From: Variovorax paradoxus EPS
GTDB taxonomy: Bacteria; Pseudomonadota; Gammaproteobacteria; Burkholderiales; Burkholderiaceae_C
Length of the DNA stretch: 64,000 nt
Assembly (NCBI RefSeq): GCF_000184745.1
Contig: NC_014931.1
Span: 6,200,001 to 6,264,000, forward strand
Direction: 5' to 3'
Part shown: one piece after another, positions 16,816-25,209 of the stretch
Numbering within the stretch: position 1 is the stretch's first letter
How the letters are laid out: each line of letters starts with the position of its first letter
Program-made: the position numbers and the translations under genes
Notes under the pieces: generated by a model
Seen by the model: the letters and a program-made list of their open reading frames with translations, nothing else
Told to the model about the DNA's origin: nothing
Database searches by the model: none

Positions 16816-17200
16816 GGCGGTAGAAGCAGGTGAATCGCCGCCAGCGCCACGATGTGGTCGAGCATCTTGCCGCCACCGTGCAGCCCAACGTCGCCTGTTA
16901 TCCACAGCACATCCAGTCGACGGCGATGCAGGTGAGCTGCAACAGCACGACGGCCGGCGCCGCCGCAGCCACGGCGCGGAAAGGATGTGCTTCAACCCGC
17001 GCGGCCCGTGACGCGGCACCAAGCCAGCCGCCAGCACGCCCGTCAGCAACGAAATAGCGACGAGCGCATGGCGCGCATGGCGCGCATGGCTCCAGGCCAG
17101 CGTGGCGGCCAGCAGCCAGCCCGGTTGTGCCGGCGTGGAAGAGCAATGGAATCCATACGCTCGCCCTTGCGTACTGGTTCCTCAAGTCTCGTGCCGATCA
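16816..17200 (-). pseudogene. Decayed membrane-protein gene
   Basis: On the minus strand this stretch encodes fragments of a multi-pass protein in shifting frames: WIPLLFHAGTTGLAAG, then ISLLTGVLAAGL, then PFRAVAAAAPAVVLLQLTCIAV, then MLDHIVALAAIHLLLPPLL. The third fragment resembles PLRAIAASALAFVLLQLVCIAI of the intact membrane protein at 17337-18329, so it is probably a decayed relative. No open frame covers the whole, and frame changes are needed at several places. Ends are approximate. The region 17200-17336 shows nothing I can name. Confidence 0.55.
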
Positions 17201-17336
17201 GAAGCGGCAGAGTTGCAGGAACGTGGTCGCGACGAAGAGCCCCGCATGAAGGCCCGCCGCAAGTCATGCAACGTCGCAAGGCAAGCGCTGTGCGCGCTCG
17301 ACGGAAAGATTGGTCGCCATGGGAATGCTCACCCGA

Positions 17337-18329
17337 TCACTGCGCAGGCGCAGCCTGGACGCGCCGATAGAGCCAGCCCACGGTCGAACGCGTCAGCATC
17401 ACCATCAGGACCACGTAGATGACCGCCAGCCCTACCGCGGGGCCGACGATGTTGCCCACGTGGCCGGGGCGCAGGACCCACAGCATCCACGCGATGGCAA
17501 TGGCGATGCAGACCAGCTGCAGCAGCACGAAAGCCAGCGCCGATGCGGCGATGGCGCGCAGCGGTCGCGGCTGCGCGGCCTCGCGCGCGCCCATCCAGGC
17601 GCCCCAGAACGTCAGTGCGAGGACCACCAGCGGCGCAACGATCCAACCCAACACGAGCGGGCCGGCGCCTGGAGCCTGCTGCATGCCGATCCAGCCCTGG
17701 AACAGGCTGCTCATCAACATCTGCAGGCACACGAAGAACACGCCGACGACCCAGGCGATCGCAGCACGCCGAGACGACGAGGAAGAAGCCGCGGGCGCCG
17801 AAGCATCCACACCGCCGGCGCTGCCGCCGGATCGACGCCGCAGCGCCAGCCAGCAGGCGAACCACGCAATCAGCGCCACCAGCACCAACTGCAACACCGA
17901 ACTCAGCGCGAAGACAAAGCCCGCCGCGGCCATCGACCCCGCGGTGTTCTGGATATAGGACAGCGCCGCTTGGTGGACCAGCGGCGCCAGCACATAACCC
18001 TGCGCCAGCACCAGCAGCAAGAAGACGACCCCGAAGATGCCGCGGGCACCCCCCGGACGCGCCAGCCCGGCGGGGCCACGGCGATCGAGCGTATGGCGTG
18101 CGAAGCACCAGGTCAGAAGGGCGGCGAACGCCCAGTTCACGAAGGCCGACGACAGCATCGGCACCAGGGTTTGCGCCGTGGCGTAGACCCGACGCATGTC
18201 TTCGGCATAAGGCGACCAGATCAACTGCGAGCCGATCCCGGCCACAGCGACACCGGCCTGGATGGCCAGCGCGATGAGCGCGAAGTCTTTGGGCAGGCGC
18301 TGCACGCGCTCGATGGAGGATGTCGTCAT
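17337..18329 (-). CDS. Multi-pass membrane protein of unknown function
   Basis: A 330-residue protein with about eight predicted transmembrane helices (for example FALIALAIQAGVAVAGIG, GIFGVVFLLLVLAQGYVLAPL, ALAFVLLQLVCIAIAIAWML) and a Ser-rich cytoplasmic loop (ASAPAASSSSSRR). ATG 18329 is preferred to an in-frame start nine codons upstream because the family-like hydrophilic start MTTSSIERVQRLPKDF fits. No catalytic motif is visible. A decayed relative lies directly downstream. I cannot assign a role. Confidence 0.75.
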   Translation of the reverse strand: MTTSSIERVQRLPKDFALIALAIQAGVAVAGIGSQLIWSPYAEDMRRVYATAQTLVPMLSSAFVNWAFAALLTWCFARHTLDRRGPAGLARPGGARGIFGVVFLLLVLAQGYVLAPLVHQAALSYIQNTAGSMAAAGFVFALSSVLQLVLVALIAWFACWLALRRRSGGSAGGVDASAPAASSSSSRRAAIAWVVGVFFVCLQMLMSSLFQGWIGMQQAPGAGPLVLGWIVAPLVVLALTFWGAWMGAREAAQPRPLRAIAASALAFVLLQLVCIAIAIAWMLWVLRPGHVGNIVGPAVGLAVIYVVLMVMLTRSTVGWLYRRVQAAPAQ

Positions 18330-18450
18330 TGGGGATACCTTCGCCCTACATGACACGCGGTGCGGCCGGCAAAGGCCCCAGTGCGCGAAAACGGCGAGGG
18401 TATCGGATTGCGACAGGTGCGCCCGAAAAGCAGTCGGCTCGGTGCGCGAG

Positions 18451-19575
18451 TCAGTGCGCGAGTTCGGTATCGGCGTCCTGCGGCATGGGGCCCACGTACA
18501 CCGACTGCGGTCGGATCAGCCGCCCCTTCTTCACCTGCTCGCGCGCATGCGCCACCCATCCGCTCACGCGGCCCGCGGCGAACACGCAGGTGAAGCTCTC
18601 GCGGCCGAAACCCAGGGCTTCGAGCAGCAGCGCGGTGTAGAACTCGACGTTGGTTTCCAGCGCGCGGTCGGGCTTTTTTTCGCGCAGGATCGCCAGCGCG
18701 GCCTGCTCGGCGGCCTCGGCCAGTTCGAAGCGCGCGGCGTTGACGCTGCCCTCGACACTCAACCGGCGCAGCGCGCCCTTCAATGCATCGGCGCGCGGAT
18801 CGCGCACGCGGTAGATGCGATGGCCGAAGCCCATCAGGCGCCGGCCGCTCGCCACCGCGCCTTCGAGCCAGTGGCGCGCGTTGGCCGCGGTGCCGATGGC
18901 ATCGAGCGCATCGAGCACCGGGCCGGGCGCGCCGCCGTGCAGCGGACCCTTGAGTGCGCTGATGCCGGCGAGCACGGCCGATGCCAGGCCCGCCCCCGTG
19001 GATGCGACCACGCGCGCCGCGAAGGTCGAGGCGTTGAGGCCGTGGTCGCACACGGTGACGAGGTAGGTGTCGAGCGCGGCGGCCTGCGCGGCCGTGGGTG
19101 TGCGGCCGTGCAGCATGCGCAGCATGTCGGCCGCATAGGGCAGCGACTCGTCGGGCGCGAGGGCCTGCACGCCGAGGCGCCAGCGCATCACGGCCGCGGT
19201 GTAGACGGCGGGCGCCGCAACCAGCCGCAATGCGGTGGCGAGGTCGTCGCCATCGGGCAGCCGCGCGAGCAGCGCGCGCACCGCCTCGATGGGCGGCATC
19301 TTGCGCAGCACCGCGTCGTCGTTGGGCTGCAGGCGCTCGAAGGCTTCGCGGCGGGCGCGGCCGAGGGCGCCGCGCAGTGCGGCGGCATTCGGCACCGTGT
19401 CGAAGAAGCCCTGGAACAACAGCGCCACCACGTCTTCATAGCGCCAGCGCTGCGCGATCTCGTCGAGCTGGTGGCCGCGGATCACCAAGCGGCCGGCGGC
19501 GCCGTCCACTTCGGACAGCACGGTGTGCGCGGCCACGACACCTTCGAGCCCGCCAAGTCCATCTTCGTCATTCAT
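18451..19575 (-). CDS. Citrate synthase family protein
   Basis: A 374-residue citrate-synthase-fold protein, close to the short bacterial type. DHGLNASTFAARV, GPLHGGAPGPV and GFGHRIYRVRDPRA are the first two active-site histidine regions and the CoA/substrate loop. The catalytic Asp position, usually NVDFYSG, reads NVEFYTA here: Glu replaces Asp. Activity or substrate (citrate or 2-methylcitrate type) may be changed. ATG 19575 is chosen for the AGGAG nine bases upstream; an ATG eight codons earlier has no ribosome site. It is divergent from an HTH-bearing paralogue, and the two may act as a heteromeric pair. Confidence 0.88.
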   Translation of the reverse strand: MNDEDGLGGLEGVVAAHTVLSEVDGAAGRLVIRGHQLDEIAQRWRYEDVVALLFQGFFDTVPNAAALRGALGRARREAFERLQPNDDAVLRKMPPIEAVRALLARLPDGDDLATALRLVAAPAVYTAAVMRWRLGVQALAPDESLPYAADMLRMLHGRTPTAAQAAALDTYLVTVCDHGLNASTFAARVVASTGAGLASAVLAGISALKGPLHGGAPGPVLDALDAIGTAANARHWLEGAVASGRRLMGFGHRIYRVRDPRADALKGALRRLSVEGSVNAARFELAEAAEQAALAILREKKPDRALETNVEFYTALLLEALGFGRESFTCVFAAGRVSGWVAHAREQVKKGRLIRPQSVYVGPMPQDADTELAH

Positions 19576-19625
19576 CGCTTCGTACTCCTGGTTTTTCACG
19601 TGACGTTGATTCTGGCGAGGCTAAT

Positions 19626-19637
19626 ATTGACGTCAAT
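19626..19637. promoter_or_regulatory. Candidate operator between the divergent citrate synthase genes
   Basis: A perfect 12-bp palindrome, ATTGACGTCAAT, in the 81-bp gap between the two divergent starts. Related half-sites (TGACGTTGAT at 19601-19610 and CAATCTTGAT at 19634-19643) flank it. The HTH domain fused to the neighbouring citrate synthase is the obvious candidate to bind it. Confidence 0.5.
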
Positions 19638-19656
19638 CTTGATCTATTCCATCAAC

Positions 19657-20826
19657 ATGACCAAGCCTCCCCTCTGGCTCCCCGCCGCCGAAGCGCTCGA
19701 ACTGATGCAGGTGCGCCCGCAGACGCTTTATGCGAGCGTGAGCCGCGGGCGCGTCCGCGCCAAGCCCGATGCGACGGACCCGCGCCGCAGCCTCTATCAC
19801 CGCGACGACGTGCAGCGCATCGCGGCGCGCACGCGCGGCCGGCGCAGCAGCGAAACGGTGGCGAGCGAAGCCATCCAGTGGGGCGAGCCGGTGCTTCCCT
19901 CTGCGGTGTCGACGGTGGCTGACGGACGGCTCTGGTATCGCGGGCAGGACGCCTGCGAACTGGCGCAACACGCCACGCTCGAAGACATCGCGGGACTGCT
20001 GTGGGAAAGCGCGCCACCGCGTTTCGCGGCCGCGAGTTCCGGACCGGCGCATATCGACAAGGCCGCGACGCCGTTGCAGGCCGGCTTGCTCGCACTCGCC
20101 GCGCGCGCCGCCACCGACCCGCCTTCGCGCGGCCGTTCACGCAGCGTGCTGCAGGCCGAGGCCGCCGATGTGATCGGCACGCTCGCCGATGCGTTGCTCG
20201 GTCCGTCGACCTCTCCCAAAGCGGCGCACCTGCACGCGCGCCTCGCTGCTGCATGGCGCCGACCGCGCGCAGCCGACGTGCTGCGCCGCGCGCTGGTGTT
20301 GATGGCCGACCATGAACTCAACGCATCGACTTTCGCCGCGCGCGTGACGGCCTCCACGGGCGCATCGCTCGCGGCCTGCCTGCTCACGGGCTTGTCTACG
20401 CTGACCGGCCCCCTGCACGGTGGTGCGGCGGCCGCCGTGCAGGCCCTGATGCGCAGCGTGTCGACGCTCGGCAGCGAAGCCGCGGTGCGCGAATGGCTGG
20501 CACATGACCGGCCGCTCGCGGCCTTCGGGCATCCGCTCTATCCGGCGGGCGATGCGCGCTGCGCCGCGTTGCTCGAGGTCATCGACCTGCCGCCGGCTTT
20601 CGCCGAACTGCGCGCCACCGGCGAGAAGCTGCTGGGCGAAGCGGCGAACATCGATTTCGCACTGGCCGCCATGGCGACAGTGCACAAGCTGCCAGCCGAT
20701 GCGCCGCTGATGCTGTTCGCGCTGGCGCGCACGGTCGGCTGGACGGCGCATGTGCTCGAGCAGCAGGCCACCGGGCAACTGATTCGGCCGCGCGCCCGCT
20801 ACACGGGACCCGACATCGCGCGCTGA
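19657..20826 (+). CDS. HTH domain-citrate synthase fusion protein
   Basis: A 389-residue protein. Residues 5-60 form a MerR/excisionase-like DNA-binding helix-turn-helix (LWLPAAEALELMQVRPQTLYASVSRGRV). From about 75 on it has the citrate synthase fold: DHELNASTFAARV, GPLHGGAAAAV, FGHPLYPAGDAR and ANIDFALAAM, so the active-site Asp is kept. The substrate loop is altered (GHPLY instead of GHRVY). HTH-citrate synthase fusions are known in proteobacteria, but their role is not established; a metabolite-sensing regulator that controls its divergent paralogue is a sensible guess. Confidence 0.88.
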   Translation: MTKPPLWLPAAEALELMQVRPQTLYASVSRGRVRAKPDATDPRRSLYHRDDVQRIAARTRGRRSSETVASEAIQWGEPVLPSAVSTVADGRLWYRGQDACELAQHATLEDIAGLLWESAPPRFAAASSGPAHIDKAATPLQAGLLALAARAATDPPSRGRSRSVLQAEAADVIGTLADALLGPSTSPKAAHLHARLAAAWRRPRAADVLRRALVLMADHELNASTFAARVTASTGASLAACLLTGLSTLTGPLHGGAAAAVQALMRSVSTLGSEAAVREWLAHDRPLAAFGHPLYPAGDARCAALLEVIDLPPAFAELRATGEKLLGEAANIDFALAAMATVHKLPADAPLMLFALARTVGWTAHVLEQQATGQLIRPRARYTGPDIAR

Positions 20827-20841
20827 ACCCGAGCATTGGCT

Positions 20842-21414
20842 CTAGTGCAGGGCGGCCTCGTACGCCAGCTCGAACATCTTCGTCATCTCGCGATTGAAGG
20901 CCGGCAGGTCGTCGGGCTTGCGGCTCGTGACGAGGTCGCGGTCGACCACCACTTCGGCGTCGCTCCACTTGGCGCCCGCATTGCTCAGGTCCGCGCGCAG
21001 CGAGGGCCACGAGGTCATCTTTCGGCCCTTGACGCCGCCGGCATCGATGAGGGTCCACGGGCCGTGGCAGATCGCGGCGATGGGCTTGCCAGCCTCGACG
21101 AAGGCGCGCACGAAGGCCACGGCCTGCTCGTGGATGCGCAAGGTGTCCGGGTTGACGACGCCGCCGGGCAGCAGCAGCGCATCGAAGTCCTCGGCCTTCG
21201 CGCCCTTGAGCGGCACATCGACCTCGAAGGTGTCGGCCGGATCGTGGTGGTTCCAGCCGCGCACGCTGCCGTCCATGGGGGATACGATCTGCGTGTGCGC
21301 GCCGGCACGGTCGAGCGCCTGGCGCGGCTCGGTCATCTCGACCTGCTCGAAGCCGTCCGCAACGAGGATGGCGACCTTCATTCCATCGAGGGACGAAGTG
21401 GTGATGGTGGGCAT
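20842..21414 (-). CDS. DJ-1/PfpI family protein (type 1 glutamine amidotransferase-like)
   Basis: A 190-residue protein with the DJ-1/PfpI fold. The nucleophile elbow AICHGPW places Cys116 and His117 at the active site, and LLLPGGVVNPD and KPIAAI are family strands. Intracellular: no signal peptide. Members act as stress-response deglycase/chaperone-like proteins, proteases or hydrolases; which applies here is unclear. The start has AAGGAG seven bases upstream. A GTGA tetranucleotide repeat lies just before the ribosome site. Confidence 0.9.
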   Translation of the reverse strand: MPTITTSSLDGMKVAILVADGFEQVEMTEPRQALDRAGAHTQIVSPMDGSVRGWNHHDPADTFEVDVPLKGAKAEDFDALLLPGGVVNPDTLRIHEQAVAFVRAFVEAGKPIAAICHGPWTLIDAGGVKGRKMTSWPSLRADLSNAGAKWSDAEVVVDRDLVTSRKPDDLPAFNREMTKMFELAYEAALH

Positions 21415-21427
21415 GGATGTGCTCCTT

Positions 21428-21446
21428 GTGAGTGAGTGAGTGAGTG
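21428..21446. repeat. GTGA tetranucleotide tandem repeat
   Basis: 4.75 copies of GTGA on the + strand, immediately upstream of the ribosome binding site of the DJ-1/PfpI gene (minus strand). A slip of one unit would change only the leader, not the coding frame. Confidence 0.7.
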
Positions 21447-21812
21447 GTGGGTGGATGAATTTCGGGGTCGACGAAACTTCACCCTAGGGCGCTCGCAGGT
21501 CCCACGCATCGGCATGCGCCGGGTCCGCCTGTCGGACAGTTCGACGGGCGGCAACCTTCTCTTACGACGCTTTACCGCACCCCCGCATTTGCGTCGCTGG
21601 CGCGCCGCGCCATCCAGGCGATGAAGCCGGCCGCCCATCGATGCGCGCGATGCCCCGGGAGCCGAGCGCCGGCAGCCCCGAAGAGGGGCGCCCACGCCGA
21701 ACGCAAAGGGGCGGATTTCGTCACGGACCTAAGGGCTATTCGGTATAGGTCAGGCGGTGGTCAGCCTATAAGATCGCGGCCGATTTTCAAACTCAACCGC
21801 CCCGGAGACTTC
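21447..21812. other. Intergenic region without recognisable gene
   Basis: About 366 bases between the divergent DJ-1/PfpI and Bug-receptor genes. I see no coding frame with family features. A TATAAG hexamer at about 21766-21771 could be a -10 element of the receptor gene but lacks a convincing -35 partner. GGAG sits before the receptor ATG. Confidence 0.4.
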
Positions 21813-22787
21813 ATGAAGAAATTGCTTGCCCTTACCGCGATCGCCGCCGCCGCCGTCGGCGCTCACGCCCAGGATTTTCCCGCAGGCAAGACCGTCACGC
21901 TGGTGGTGCCTTTCGCAGCCGGCGGCCCGACCGACCGCGTCGCGCGCGACCTGGCCGAAGCCATGCAGAAGACGCTGGGCACCACCATCGTGGTGGACAA
22001 CACCGCCGGTGCCGGCAGCTCCATCGGCACCGCCAAGGTGGCGCGCGCCAACCCCGACGGCTACACGCTGCTCTTGAACCACATCGGCATGTCCACGATG
22101 CCGGCGCTCTATCGCAAGCTGCCGTTCAATGTCGAGACCGATTTCGAATACCTCGGCATGGTCAACGAAGTGCCGATGACGCTGATCGGCAAGCCCGGCC
22201 TGCCCGCCAACAACTACAAGGAACTGACGGCCTGGATCGATGCCAACAAGGGCAAGATCAACCTGGGCAACGCCGGCCTGGGCGCCGCCTCGCACCTGTG
22301 CGGTCTCCTGTTCCAGAGCGCGATCAAGGTCGAGATGACGCCGGTTCCCTACAAGGGCACGGCCCCCGCCATCGCCGACCTGCTGGGCGGCCAGATCGAC
22401 CTCTTGTGCGACCAGACCACCAACACCACCTCGCAGATCGAGGCCAAGAAGGTCAAGGCTTACGCCGTGACCACCGCCAAGCGCCTGACGACGCCGGCGC
22501 TGAAGGACCTGCCCACGCTGTCCGAATCGGGCCTGAAGGACTTCGAGGTGTCGATCTGGCACGGCGTGTACGCCCCCAAGGGCACGCCGGCACCGGTGCT
22601 CAAGAAGTTGAACGAAGCCATCACGGCCGCCATGAAGGACCCGGGCTTCATCAAGCGCGAAGAAGCGCTGGGCGCGGTGATCACCACCGACAAGCGCACG
22701 CAGCCGGCCGAGCACAAGAAGTTCGTCTCGGCTGAAATCGCCAAGTGGGGGCCGATCATCAAGGCGGCTGGCGTGTACGCCGACTGA
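21813..22787 (+). CDS. Bug-family (TctC-like) periplasmic tricarboxylate receptor
   Basis: A 324-residue extracytoplasmic solute receptor. A signal peptide covers residues 1-19 (MKKLLALTAIAAAAVGAHA). The Bug hallmarks are present: [49 protein letters not shown] and VPYKGTAPAIADLLGGQIDLL. Bug proteins bind carboxylates such as citrate, nicotinate or terephthalate; no TctA/TctB permease is nearby, so it is an orphan receptor. A strong terminator follows. Confidence 0.93.
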   Translation: MKKLLALTAIAAAAVGAHAQDFPAGKTVTLVVPFAAGGPTDRVARDLAEAMQKTLGTTIVVDNTAGAGSSIGTAKVARANPDGYTLLLNHIGMSTMPALYRKLPFNVETDFEYLGMVNEVPMTLIGKPGLPANNYKELTAWIDANKGKINLGNAGLGAASHLCGLLFQSAIKVEMTPVPYKGTAPAIADLLGGQIDLLCDQTTNTTSQIEAKKVKAYAVTTAKRLTTPALKDLPTLSESGLKDFEVSIWHGVYAPKGTPAPVLKKLNEAITAAMKDPGFIKREEALGAVITTDKRTQPAEHKKFVSAEIAKWGPIIKAAGVYAD

Positions 22788-22810
22788 TCTTCTGTTCGAT
22801 CTCTTCAAGG

Positions 22811-22845
22811 AAAAAGCCGCCGGCCCTCGGGACCGGCGGCTTTTT
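22811..22845. terminator. Bidirectional rho-independent terminator
   Basis: A GC-rich hairpin (GCCGCCGG paired with CCGGCGGC) flanked by AAAAA on the left and TTTTT on the right, between the convergent Bug-receptor and lipoprotein genes. It can serve both. Confidence 0.95.
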
Positions 22846-22869
22846 CATGGCGGTGACAGCAAAGGAAAC

Positions 22870-24999
22870 TCAAGGCAGCGTGACGGTCCAGACTTCGAAG
22901 TTCTTGCGCACGTCGACCTGACGCGCGGTGCGGGCGGTGAAGACGAAGGTGCTGACCGAGGCGCCTTGGGCGTACTGGTAGATGTTGGGGGCCACCTGGG
23001 TGCAGTGGTTGTCGCTCTGCGTGTTCACCGGCTGGCAGTAGATGATCGCCTTGCGGGCGGTGGTGCGTACGGTGATCGAATCGGTAAAGCGGTTGTTGTT
23101 GGGACCGCGGCCGGAAACGAGGAACGTGGTGGGCGCGAGCGCGCCGCCCGGCACCACCCAGCCATCCAGGTTGCCGTCGGCGCTGAAGTCGATGTTGTTC
23201 GCATCGGGGTCCGACGGGATCGGTGCCGGAAACACGATACCCCGGGCAACGCCCTCGGTCTCCTGCAGCAACTCGGCACGCAGCGCCGGCGCAAGCTCCA
23301 CCAAAGGTGTCTGCACGGCTTCGGCAACGGTGGGAGCGCGTGAGAAGGTGCGCACGTATTGAACCGTGTTCTCGCCGCCGGCCGCATGGAAGAACTCGAG
23401 CTTCCACACGGTCTGGTCGGCGATCTTGCCCAGCTGCTCGTCGGTGTACTGCGGCGCGGCGAAGAGGTTGCCGGTCTCGAACTGGCTCGGGTTGCCCGGC
23501 TGCGCCGGGTCCGCGTAGCGCGCCGCCATGCGCCAGACCGACGAGTTCAGTGGCGTGCCGTTCGCCGTGCCGTCGGAGGTGAGCACCAGCGTGGTGAGCC
23601 CGTCCCTGGGCACCAGCACCAGTTCCTTGCCCGGCAGCGATGCGGTGGTGGCTACCACCTTCGAGAAGATCGGGCTGCCCTGGCTGAGCACGTTGTCCAC
23701 CGACAGGGCGTAGCCGGCCGAGTGATACACCAGGTTCGGATGCTTCAGGAAGTCCTTCTTCTCCAGCTGCGGCCGCACGAATGCGCGGTAGGCGTTGCTG
23801 TTGCCGGTGAGCTTGAGCGTGCCGTCCACCACCTTCGCATTGAACACGTCGTTGTCGGTGTTGCCCACCACGTCGGTCCAGCGGTAGGTGAGCGCGATGT
23901 CGCCGTTGGGATAGAAATACTCGAAGTTGCCGCGGTCGTGCTTCAGGTTGGTGGGGCCGAAGCGGAACAGGCTGTCGAACGGGCGCCGCGCGCCGCCGGC
24001 CGCGCGGCCGATGGAAATGCCCGCCGCCACGAAGTTCTCCGGGTTGTCGCCCACGAACAGCGTGCGGCATTCGGGCGCGACCACGTTGGCCGCTGTGCCG
24101 AACGCGTTGCCGTCCTGGTTGATGGGGCTGTCGACGCGCTGTTCGAGCGGCAGCGCATAGCAGGCGTTGATGCGCGCCAGCAGCGCCTGCACCATGGCCG
24201 GCGTGGGCGGCTGCACCAGCGCCGCCGCGTCCACCGCCGGCAGCGGGGCGATGGTGGCGTCGCCGCTGCGAAAGACGATGGACACCGGCGCGCTCTCTTC
24301 GCCCGCCGGCAGCGCCTTGACGGTGATCTCGATGTTGGAGGCCGTGCCGTCGGGACGTACCGACACGTTGATCGAATCGAGCACACGGTCCTGCCCCGAG
24401 CCGTTGGCCTGGAACTCGCCGCTCATCGGATCGATGCTGAGGTTCAGCGCGGTGAGCAGCGGCTGCAGGGCAGCGACGAGCTTGGCGACCTGGTCGCCGA
24501 TCGAGCCGGCCGTCACGGCACCGGCATCGGCCTGGATCGCTGCGGCCAGCTTCGACGGGTCGCCGTTGGGTGCGAGCTGCGCCACGATGATCGTGGTCAG
24601 CGGCGTCACGTTGGTGGTGCCGGTGGCGGTGCTCGCCGTGGTGCTGTAGAGCGTGAGGTCGTCGCGCACGGCCTGGATCACCAGCGGCGCCTTGGTACCC
24701 GCGGGCAGCGAGCAGGTGTAGGTGCCCTCGGGCGTGGTGGTCACTTCGCAGACCTTGGCGCCGGTCTGGTCGAAGACCGTGAGCGCCGCACCGGCAAAGG
24801 CCGCACCGGTGGCGACCGTGCCGCTGAGCGTGGTGCTGGCCGCCGGGGGCGGATTGCCGCCGCCGTTGCCACCCGATGCCGGTGGGAGGAAGCCCAGGCC
24901 GCCGCTGCTCCCGCCTCCTCCACCCCCTCCGCATGCGGCGAGAAGCGCCAGGGTGACGACGGACAGCGCATGGGGAATCTTGCGGGTGAGATAGGGCAT
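22870..24999 (-). CDS. Large secreted lipoprotein of unknown function
   Basis: A 709-residue lipoprotein. The signal sequence ends in the lipobox LLAAC at about residues 19-23, followed by a Gly-rich linker (seven Gly in a row, then GGNGGGNPPP). Residues about 55-130 look like a carboxypeptidase-regulatory or Ig-like beta-sandwich (TLSGTVATGAAFAGAALTVFDQ). The rest is a large beta-rich domain I cannot assign, with the C-terminal stretch DPDANNIDFSADGNLDGW resembling a calcium-binding loop. ATG 24999 has GAAGAG upstream; a longer frame to 25113 has none. It is divergent from a LuxR-type gene with a perfect palindrome in the shared gap. Confidence 0.8.
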   Translation of the reverse strand: MPYLTRKIPHALSVVTLALLAACGGGGGGGSSGGLGFLPPASGGNGGGNPPPAASTTLSGTVATGAAFAGAALTVFDQTGAKVCEVTTTPEGTYTCSLPAGTKAPLVIQAVRDDLTLYSTTASTATGTTNVTPLTTIIVAQLAPNGDPSKLAAAIQADAGAVTAGSIGDQVAKLVAALQPLLTALNLSIDPMSGEFQANGSGQDRVLDSINVSVRPDGTASNIEITVKALPAGEESAPVSIVFRSGDATIAPLPAVDAAALVQPPTPAMVQALLARINACYALPLEQRVDSPINQDGNAFGTAANVVAPECRTLFVGDNPENFVAAGISIGRAAGGARRPFDSLFRFGPTNLKHDRGNFEYFYPNGDIALTYRWTDVVGNTDNDVFNAKVVDGTLKLTGNSNAYRAFVRPQLEKKDFLKHPNLVYHSAGYALSVDNVLSQGSPIFSKVVATTASLPGKELVLVPRDGLTTLVLTSDGTANGTPLNSSVWRMAARYADPAQPGNPSQFETGNLFAAPQYTDEQLGKIADQTVWKLEFFHAAGGENTVQYVRTFSRAPTVAEAVQTPLVELAPALRAELLQETEGVARGIVFPAPIPSDPDANNIDFSADGNLDGWVVPGGALAPTTFLVSGRGPNNNRFTDSITVRTTARKAIIYCQPVNTQSDNHCTQVAPNIYQYAQGASVSTFVFTARTARQVDVRKNFEVWTVTLP

Positions 25000-25078
25000 G
25001 TTTGGGCTCTTCGAAAGGGTTGAAAACTCCGGGCCTCCCGGCGTTCCGCAAACAATAGCTTTCACTTTTCGAAGAAAA

Positions 25079-25098
25079 AATGATGCAAATGCATCATT
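25079..25098. promoter_or_regulatory. Candidate operator between lipoprotein and LuxR-type genes
   Basis: A perfect 20-bp inverted repeat, AATGATGCAAATGCATCATT (9-bp arms, AA centre), in the 210-bp gap between divergent genes. The arm length and symmetry fit a dimeric LuxR-type HTH protein. Binding by the adjacent regulator is inferred. Confidence 0.5.
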
Positions 25099-25209
25099 CT
25101 TGAAACGCAGCAACCTTCATTCCGTCCAGAAAGAGAATAGAAAAGTACGCGTTTGCAAATCACGGAAACATGGGATGCGGTACCCCGCCACTGCGGGAAG
25201 ACTCGGCCC

